In this document: positions 6,429 through 10,985 of the stretch, in pieces
Position numbering within the stretch: the first letter of the stretch is position 1
How the letters are laid out: the number at the start of each line of letters is the position of its first letter
Source: an uncultured Bacteroidales bacterium
Lineage (GTDB): Bacteria > Bacteroidota > Bacteroidia > Bacteroidales > Bacteroidaceae
Assembly (NCBI GenBank): GCA_937995875.1
Contig: CALKIW010000177.1
Location: 1 to 10,985, forward strand
Direction: 5' to 3'
DNA: 10,985 nt
Notes under the pieces: generated by a model
The model's database searches: none
What the model saw: only the letters and a program-made list of their open reading frames with translations
What the model was told of the DNA's origin: nothing
Made by a program: the position numbers and the translations under genes

Positions 6429-6477
6429 CAGAAAAATCCCGCTCCACAACCTAAGTGTTAAGAGCGGGATTTTTCTG
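6429..6477. terminator. Strong bidirectional intrinsic terminator
   Basis: A perfect 16-bp inverted repeat (arms 6429-6444 and 6462-6477) with a GC-rich core and an A5/T5 outer part encloses a 17-nt loop. It starts directly after the stop codon of the second lipoprotein and 58 bp beyond the 3' end of the convergent nuclease gene, so it should serve both. Confidence 0.92.
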
Positions 6478-6535
6478 TACCTTTCTGATTGGGCCTGTCA
6501 TGCCTTGATAGCCGACAGGATGTGGTAAAGAGGGG

Positions 6536-7441
6536 TTATAACCCCCAAGAAAGTGCAGCGTTAAACGACCTTTCAACTTCTTTTTCAATGGCATCCGGCA
6601 GGTTGCAGAAGAAGTCGATGCCGGTTCTCTTTTCCAATTCGTCTATACTGATAGCGTATTGTGCCAGATTGATGCCATTGTCGTTGGCATTCAATATTTG
6701 GTCGGTCCATATTCCGAGTGCAGTGTATTTGCCTCTGTTTACGCGCAGCAGGGCCATAAAGAAATAGCGGGGCATGATGAGCCCGTTGTCCAATGTGCGG
6801 TATATCTTGTTGTATTCGCCGTATTTTCCTTCGTCAATGGTGCCTCCTTTACAGATGTAAAGCGTGTCGCAGGTGGCTGCTATCTGGCGTACTTTCTTTT
6901 CCAATTTGGCCCAGACTCCGGCATTGAATGAGTTGAACTGGGGCTGCATATTGGTGAGAAAGAAGGTTTGATAGTTCATGTCGAAAGACGACAGACGGTC
7001 GGCCGAAGGACAGATGTGCCCATGATCTAATTTCTGTCCATTGTAATAATAAGGGTCAAAGTCCCATTGCATGGATGTGGGGATGAGCGGGTTGTTTGGG
7101 TATTGGTTGTCTTTGTTGTCGTAGCGAGGGACCTCTTCATGCGCATAGTCCTTGTCGAGCACATAGCAACTCCATCGCTGCGACTTCTTGACATAATCCC
7201 ATTCCGTGATATAATTAATAATTCCATGGCTGGTTTTATGAATCAGTATGGTGTCGGTACCCTGATGCAGACGTGGCATTTCGAGCCGACTGTATTCTTT
7301 GATGTGTGACGGATTGGCATTGATGTTGATATTACCAGTGGGAGGAGTGATGGGCTTTTCCTTCTCGTCGAACTCATTATCATTGCTGCACGCTGCTAAA
7401 AACAGCAGTCCGCATAATAGGATAAAGGCTTTGTTAGTCAT
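6536..7441 (-). CDS. Lipoprotein DNA/RNA non-specific endonuclease (beta-beta-alpha metal finger)
   Basis: A 301-residue nuclease of the Serratia NucA / EndoG (Endonuclease_NS) family, which cuts DNA and RNA without sequence preference using one Mg ion. The signature is LDHGHICPSADR (138-149), with the general-base histidine at H142; the metal-binding asparagine N173 and glutamate E181 lie in FNAGVWAKLE. The usual DRGH reads DHGH here. A lipoprotein signal peptide with lipobox LAAC (Cys 18), followed by SNDNEFDEKEK, points to an outer-membrane, probably surface, anchor. Residues 30-70 look like a linker. The role would be breakdown of extracellular nucleic acid. The gene is followed by the terminator at 6429-6477. 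Its own promoter is not clear, and a terminator (7476-7521) lies just upstream. No adjacent immunity-like gene is seen, so a toxin role is unlikely. Confidence 0.9.
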   Translation of the reverse strand: MTNKAFILLCGLLFLAACSNDNEFDEKEKPITPPTGNININANPSHIKEYSRLEMPRLHQGTDTILIHKTSHGIINYITEWDYVKKSQRWSCYVLDKDYAHEEVPRYDNKDNQYPNNPLIPTSMQWDFDPYYYNGQKLDHGHICPSADRLSSFDMNYQTFFLTNMQPQFNSFNAGVWAKLEKKVRQIAATCDTLYICKGGTIDEGKYGEYNKIYRTLDNGLIMPRYFFMALLRVNRGKYTALGIWTDQILNANDNGINLAQYAISIDELEKRTGIDFFCNLPDAIEKEVERSFNAALSWGL

Positions 7442-7475
7442 TGTTTACCGAAGATTATAGGTAGGGATATATAGA

Positions 7476-7521
7476 AAAAGTGCGACAGAACGCATATGCA
7501 ACTACGTTCGACCGCACTTTT
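7476..7521 (-). terminator. Intrinsic terminator of rpmE2
   Basis: Outer arms AAAAGTGCG (7476-7484) and CGCACTTTT (7513-7521) pair over 9 bp, and inner arms GAACG (7488-7492) and CGTTC (7505-7509) over 5 bp, separated by a 3x3 internal loop. On the minus strand it lies 37 nt after the rpmE2 stop and is followed by further U residues. Confidence 0.82.
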
Positions 7522-7558
7522 ATTAATTTCCTGTGTACAGTAAAATGTATGTCGAGTA

Positions 7559-7810
7559 TTACTTCTTCAACTTACCGTAACGGTTCATGAAGCGGTCAAC
7601 ACGACCTGCTGTATCGACAAGTGTCTTCTTACCGGTATAGAATGGGTGAGAAGAACTTGAGATTTCAAGCTTTACCATTGGGTAAGTTTCGCCTTCAAAT
7701 TCTACGGTGTCATTAGTTTTGCATGTAGACTTTGACAGGAACATATCGCCGTTGGACATATCTTTGAATACGACGGGGCGATAGTTTTCGGGATGAATAC
7801 CTTTTTTCAT
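7559..7810 (-). CDS. rpmE2: Ribosomal protein L31, type B
   Basis: An 83-residue 50S ribosomal protein L31 of the zinc-independent type B. It starts MKKGIHPENYRPVVFKD, the standard opening of the family, and has the conserved SSSHPFYTGKK block (52-62) and a basic RVDRFMNRYG end. It has a single cysteine (C30) and lacks the CxxC zinc sites of type A. In many bacteria a type B copy replaces the zinc form when zinc is scarce, but in Bacteroidetes it is commonly the standard copy, so no zinc control should be assumed. It has its own promoter (7863-7894) and terminator (7476-7521) and is functionally separate from the lipoprotein genes on either side. A hairpin lies at the predicted 5' end of its mRNA. 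Confidence 0.97.
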   Translation of the reverse strand: MKKGIHPENYRPVVFKDMSNGDMFLSKSTCKTNDTVEFEGETYPMVKLEISSSSHPFYTGKKTLVDTAGRVDRFMNRYGKLKK

Positions 7811-7841
7811 TTTAATATTTATTGTTTTATGAATAATGTCT

Positions 7842-7859
7842 CCGCTAAAGTTATAGCGG
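7842..7859 (-). promoter_or_regulatory. Hairpin at the 5' end of the rpmE2 leader
   Basis: CCGCTA (7842-7847) and TAGCGG (7854-7859) form a perfect 6-bp stem with a 6-nt loop. The predicted transcription start (near 7857) falls at its upstream edge, so the hairpin would sit at the very 5' end of the mRNA, 31 nt before the start codon. It could stabilise the message or bind L31; neither is shown. Confidence 0.4.
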
Positions 7860-7862
7860 CTG

Positions 7863-7894
7863 CAAAATTACGAAGAATTCTGCACGCCGCCAAA
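7863..7894 (-). promoter_or_regulatory. Consensus Bacteroidetes promoter of rpmE2
   Basis: On the minus strand TTTG (7891-7894) and TAATTTTG (7863-7870) are 20 nt apart, matching the -33/-7 arrangement. The -33 element starts only 24 nt after the stop codon of the upstream lipoprotein gene. No strong terminator separates them, so operon read-through into rpmE2 is possible. Confidence 0.75.
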
Positions 7895-7918
7895 TAATTC
7901 AGAGACTATTTGCCCTTT

Positions 7919-9271
7919 TTATTCCGCGTAGGTGATGGTGATAGTCTGTACACGAAGCTGAACACCACCCTTGCTTTCAATATGCTTATTGGTATAGGTG
8001 GCGTTGTTACCATCGAACACCATGGTCTGTGTGGCATTTCCTACATAATCCGTACCACCGTAAGAGTCGCATGTGAAGACGATCTTGGCAATTTTGGCTT
8101 TGCCTGCAAACGTAATGGTGTTGTTGGCATAGAGGCGTACGCCCTTGGTTGCGGTGTAGAATTTCGGGGCATTGGTTGTGTTGGCACCTGCGCCGAAAGT
8201 GATAGTTGACCCATCAGAGAGGGTATAAGTCGTGGCATCAGTGGCATTTTCCTGCCCAATGGTGCTGAGGTCGATGGTAGCTGTTGTCGTTCCTGCTGTT
8301 ACTGTAGAGTTTACGGCAGTGACAGTTGTGCCATCTATTGTCAGGCCTCCAGAGGTTTCTCCACCAGGATTCTCCTCTCCACCAGACTCTCCGCCAGTGT
8401 TTTCAAATTCAGTTTTACCGTTAACGGATATAAGTTTGTTGCCTTGTGCCATTTCCGGTGTGTTACCGAAGTAGTTGAGTAACTTACCATAGACGATAAC
8501 TTTATCACCTGCTTTGAGCTGGTCGGCTGCGGTAAATTTCTCCCCGTTGAAAGCGTAGCCACGGAAAATCTTAAACGTAACGGTAGACGATCCACCATCA
8601 GAAATGTCGTAGGTGGCGTTGCCAAAAGTGCCTGTATCAATGTCGGGCGTGCCGACAATGGTACCTTCTACGTAAACGTTGTCTGATGTGCCGTCTTGGG
8701 GAAGCTCTTTGGTCAATGCAAGTGCCTTGGCCACATTGTAGGGTGATTCCTTAGTGCCATCTCCGGCTGGCTCAGTTTCTTCAGGTGTTACACCTCCCTT
8801 GCCATTGATGGAGATAATTTTGCTGCCCGGAGTGGTTTCGAGTGTGCCGTCATATATGGTCAGCTGGCCGAGCACAACCACCGTATCGCCCAAGCTAATC
8901 TCGTTTCCAGAGGTAAACTTCTGGCCGTTCAAGCCTTTGCCACGATATACTAAGAAAGGATTTTTACCCTCTTTCGTGTCGCTGACAGAGTAGGTGGCAT
9001 TGCCGAATTGTTCTGTATCAACCTCCTTAATATTGGTGATGATACCCCTGAAATACACTTCGTTATCGGTTTGTTCGCCAGCTTTGAGAATCTGAATCAC
9101 CTTGGCCACGTTGTATGGAGAGTTCAAAGTTCCCTCGCCGGTTGGGTCGGTAGAGATCCCCCCGCCATTTTCGTGGTAGTCGGTATCGAATGGTGCGGGC
9201 ACATCCTCACAACTTGTAAATGCAAACGTGGCAATGGCCAACGCCAACATTGAATAGATAAGTTTCTTCAT
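7919..9271 (-). CDS. Lipoprotein with two tandem OB-fold-like repeats
   Basis: A 450-residue predicted lipoprotein (signal peptide with lipobox FTSC, Cys 21, then EDVPAPFD). Two homologous repeats follow, residues 45-158 and 170-287. Each runs G-x-GT-x-x-SPYNVAK, then a V-Y-x-x-G-x-I strand, FGNATYxxSD, FxxFRG-type and FNGxKFT segments, a GDxVxVxGxL strand, and ends K-x-ISxNGK. This is the pattern of the OB-fold-like repeats (DUF6359-like, from memory) found in Bacteroidetes surface proteins and next to nucleases. A Gly/Glu/Ser linker (about 288-310) leads to a beta-rich C-terminal domain (311-450) that I cannot name. It lies 17 nt after the DUF5689-type gene in the receptor operon, so it is probably an accessory surface protein of that system. 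Nucleic-acid binding is an inference from fold and context. Confidence 0.83.
   Translation of the reverse strand: MKKLIYSMLALAIATFAFTSCEDVPAPFDTDYHENGGGISTDPTGEGTLNSPYNVAKVIQILKAGEQTDNEVYFRGIITNIKEVDTEQFGNATYSVSDTKEGKNPFLVYRGKGLNGQKFTSGNEISLGDTVVVLGQLTIYDGTLETTPGSKIISINGKGGVTPEETEPAGDGTKESPYNVAKALALTKELPQDGTSDNVYVEGTIVGTPDIDTGTFGNATYDISDGGSSTVTFKIFRGYAFNGEKFTAADQLKAGDKVIVYGKLLNYFGNTPEMAQGNKLISVNGKTEFENTGGESGGEENPGGETSGGLTIDGTTVTAVNSTVTAGTTTATIDLSTIGQENATDATTYTLSDGSTITFGAGANTTNAPKFYTATKGVRLYANNTITFAGKAKIAKIVFTCDSYGGTDYVGNATQTMVFDGNNATYTNKHIESKGGVQLRVQTITITYAE
8411..8764 (-). repeat. Second OB-fold-like coding repeat (residues 170-287)
   Basis: This segment encodes the second copy of the internal protein repeat; the first is at 8798-9139. 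Conserved landmarks are SPYNVAK, FGNATY and a final NGK. The copies have diverged clearly at both DNA and protein level, so the duplication is old and not a recombination hot spot. Confidence 0.75.
8798..9139 (-). repeat. First OB-fold-like coding repeat (residues 45-158)
   Basis: The first copy of the internal repeat; it shares SPYNVAK, FGNATY, NGxKFT and ISxNGK with the second copy at 8411-8764. A short acidic linker of about 11 residues joins the two. Confidence 0.75.
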
Positions 9272-9288
9272 TTCTTATGTTTTTATTA

Positions 9289-10146
9289 TTATTTTACTTC
9301 CTCTACATCATCTAATGTACGGATGATGATTTCCCATGTATTGTTGAAACGCTTCATGATACCCGTCACGTTCACCTTGCCGGTAGGCAGTGGATTGGCG
9401 GCGAATTTAGCGAAGTTGCTGGTGTAAAGCATTATCAGCTTGCTGTTGTACTCGTTGAAATAAACCTGCTTCGAGCCCGCCCCGCCGCCTGCGTACGCGT
9501 AGGTGGCTTTGCCGTCAGCACTCTTGAAGCTCACGTTTTTCAGTGTGACGAGTTTCCCGTCATATATATTGCCGTATTTGTTGACGGTCATGCTCTCGTC
9601 AAACACAATAGGCTCTATGGTCTTGCTGGTGCCCGTAGCCTTGAAATGCTGTGCCCACATAAAGCGAGTCATGCGGCTCACGTAGGTCTGTCCGCGTGAA
9701 TTGGTATAGGGAGTGCCTATTTCTGCCTGCTTGCCGTAGTTGCCCACGTAGAGCCCTTTTAGATCCACGACAATCTCCGTACCTATGGGAAGCTGACCGT
9801 ATATGCCGCCTTGTGCTATGGCAATGATAATGGCGCCGGTGCCATCGTCCACGGCTATCTCGTTGTAGAGATTGCCCTGCACGTCGTTTCCTGTCACTAC
9901 GGCCTTGATTTGCATGTCTTCCGTGACCTGCGCGAAAGAGTTGCCGTCGCGGTAATCGGTGTTGATGTAGTCCTTGAATTTCGTTTTCAGGTCGGCGATG
10001 CTCACAACGTTGGTTTCCTGAATGGCGTTGTTGCCGATGCCTGCCTGTTCGGGAGTAAGCTCCGGCTCGTCCCAATTACTGTTCATGCAGGCCATATTGA
10101 CGCTGCACGCCATGGCCATGATTATGATATATTTCAATGTTTTCAT
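9289..10146 (-). CDS. DUF5689-type lipoprotein of a TonB-dependent receptor operon
   Basis: A 285-residue predicted lipoprotein. The signal peptide starts MKTLKYIIIMAMAC and the best lipobox is NMAC (Cys 20); C14 is a less likely alternative. An N-terminal OB-fold-like unit (about 75-135, IKAVVTGNDVQGN then EIAVDDGTGAIII) and a second beta unit (about 195-280, ending WEIIIRTLDDVEEV) fit the DUF5689 family, which is usually encoded next to TonB-dependent receptors in Bacteroidetes. The start at 10146 was chosen because an upstream in-frame ATG at 10203 would overlap the receptor gene by 47 nt and bury the signal peptide. It starts 10 nt after the receptor stop and lies 17 nt before the next lipoprotein. 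Its likely role is surface binding of the receptor's substrate; the substrate is unknown. Confidence 0.85.
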   Translation of the reverse strand: MKTLKYIIIMAMACSVNMACMNSNWDEPELTPEQAGIGNNAIQETNVVSIADLKTKFKDYINTDYRDGNSFAQVTEDMQIKAVVTGNDVQGNLYNEIAVDDGTGAIIIAIAQGGIYGQLPIGTEIVVDLKGLYVGNYGKQAEIGTPYTNSRGQTYVSRMTRFMWAQHFKATGTSKTIEPIVFDESMTVNKYGNIYDGKLVTLKNVSFKSADGKATYAYAGGGAGSKQVYFNEYNSKLIMLYTSNFAKFAANPLPTGKVNVTGIMKRFNNTWEIIIRTLDDVEEVK

Positions 10147-10156
10147 AGTGGTTCTG

Positions 10157-10985
10157 TTAGAATTTGTAAGCGATGTTAAGCATGCCATTCGTGCCAAGAG
10201 CATAATATTTCTTCGGGTTTTTGGAGAAGATATACGTGCGATTGTTGCCTGATGCGCTGTAGTCGGAACGGCTCTGTTCGTATCCTCCGGTCACAATCTT
10301 CTGGTTGTTCAGGATATTGGTCACCATGAGGTTGATGGAGAGGCTGCCATGTTTGAGATGAATGCTCCGGCCGATAGAGCCGTCGAGCATCCAGCCGCCG
10401 TGCCCTTTGTCTTGTGGCGACACCTCACTGCCAATGCGTTCCAATGCGCTCTTGTATCTGTAGTAGGGCGAATAGCTCAGGTAGATACGGTCATACCAGT
10501 TACCATTGAGGTCGATAAACCATCCGCCTTGGTGATAACTCATTCCTATTGAGGTCGCCGTGAGTGGCGTTCCGCTCTCTCTCATATTCTTCACCAAGGC
10601 CACGTCGTCGTTGTATATGCCCTGTGTGGAGTTCAGATAGCGCACGTTGGCATTGCTCACGTTCTTCGCATCGCTCATCGTCCCGATAAGTTTCAGGTCG
10701 AGTGCCGAAGACAATTTGAACTTCAATCCGGCCTCTATGCCGTAATATTCTTTTGTGAGGTTGCTCAGGGAGTTGTACGAGAAACTATTGATGTCGTCAA
10801 AATAGAAGCACGTCCACTCTGTTACGTGTGACAAATGGTTGTAGTACGCGGTGATGTTGGCGTGCAGCCAGCTGTTGTTCAGTTGATAACCCACCTCGCT
10901 TGAGAATATACGCTCGTTGTAAAGATTGCCTACAAAGTCGTTGTTCATCTCCGGAGCGTAGAACGCTGTGTATGCTTCAGGGGCA
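10157..10985 (-). CDS. TonB-dependent outer-membrane receptor, C-terminal part
   Basis: The last 275 or so residues of a TonB-dependent receptor; the frame is open to the window edge, so plug, signal peptide and most of the barrel lie outside. What is visible is the C-terminal beta-barrel. Alternating strands include SEVGYQLNNSWLHANITAYY and EYYGIEAGLKFKL, there is a loop with SYSPYYRYKS, LMVTNILNNQ sits near the end, and the protein ends MLNIAYKF with a terminal phenylalanine, the usual signal for BAM-mediated insertion. These receptors import large or scarce nutrients using the proton motive force through TonB. Two lipoprotein genes follow in the same operon. An ordinary SusD partner is absent downstream; the DUF5689-type lipoprotein may take that place. 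The substrate is not visible in the sequence. Confidence 0.9.
   Translation of the reverse strand, partial: APEAYTAFYAPEMNNDFVGNLYNERIFSSEVGYQLNNSWLHANITAYYNHLSHVTEWTCFYFDDINSFSYNSLSNLTKEYYGIEAGLKFKLSSALDLKLIGTMSDAKNVSNANVRYLNSTQGIYNDDVALVKNMRESGTPLTATSIGMSYHQGGWFIDLNGNWYDRIYLSYSPYYRYKSALERIGSEVSPQDKGHGGWMLDGSIGRSIHLKHGSLSINLMVTNILNNQKIVTGGYEQSRSDYSASGNNRTYIFSKNPKKYYALGTNGMLNIAYKF

Noticed and set aside
7454..7459. TATAAT-like sequence upstream of the nuclease gene
   Set aside because: Bacteroidetes primary promoters use TAnnTTTG rather than TATAAT, and there is no upstream partner element. The nuclease promoter remains unidentified.
7890..7918. CAAATA/TATTTG hairpin after the OB-repeat lipoprotein gene
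   Set aside because: The stem is short and AT-only with no U-tract, and it overlaps the rpmE2 -33 element, so it is not a credible terminator.
10147..10203. Upstream in-frame ATG for the DUF5689-type lipoprotein
   Set aside because: It overlaps the receptor coding region by 47 nt and adds residues before a normal signal peptide.

Overview
The window looks like a chromosomal segment of a Bacteroidales bacterium, most likely Prevotella or a close relative. The evidence is a TonB-dependent receptor followed by lipoprotein genes, several lipoproteins with acidic residues next to the lipidated cysteine, gene starts mostly without Shine-Dalgarno sequences, and four promoters with the Bacteroidetes -7 element TAnnTTTG (two of them with a TTTG -33 element 19-20 nt upstream). 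The genus is an inference from protein style, not a measured result.

Layout. (1) 1-1090, plus strand: the 3' part of a 2-oxoacid:ferredoxin oxidoreductase operon, with a TPP-binding beta subunit (5' end outside the window) and a gamma subunit 1 nt downstream. A bidirectional hairpin terminator (1114-1155) separates it from (2) 1263-2624, minus strand: a TrpB2-type PLP enzyme. (3) 2625-3320: about 700 bp without a convincing gene, holding nested inverted and direct repeats and the trxB terminator. (4) 3321-5002, minus strand: thioredoxin reductase (trxB) downstream of a three-cysteine, probably thioredoxin-dependent glutathione peroxidase; together these form a peroxide-defence pair. (5) 5161-6477, plus strand: a complete transcription unit with a clear promoter, two small paralogous lipoproteins (the second with a perfect AGGAGG) and a strong bidirectional terminator. 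(6) 6536-7441, minus strand: a lipoprotein DNA/RNA non-specific endonuclease. (7) 7476-7894, minus strand: ribosomal protein L31 type B (rpmE2) with its own promoter and terminator. (8) 7919-10985, minus strand: the 3' end of an outer-membrane transport operon, with a TonB-dependent receptor (5' end outside the window), a DUF5689-type lipoprotein and a lipoprotein with two tandem OB-fold-like repeats.

How the genes may work together. The receptor and its two lipoproteins form a tight operon (10 and 17 nt gaps) and probably act together at the cell surface. OB-fold-like domains in both lipoproteins, plus a lipid-anchored nuclease two genes further on, suggest a surface system that binds, degrades and imports extracellular nucleic acid. 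That is the most interesting hypothesis here, but the substrate is an inference. The rest is mostly housekeeping: oxidoreductase metabolism, indole/serine chemistry, thiol redox and translation. No CRISPR array, tRNA, rRNA, transposase or phage gene was found.
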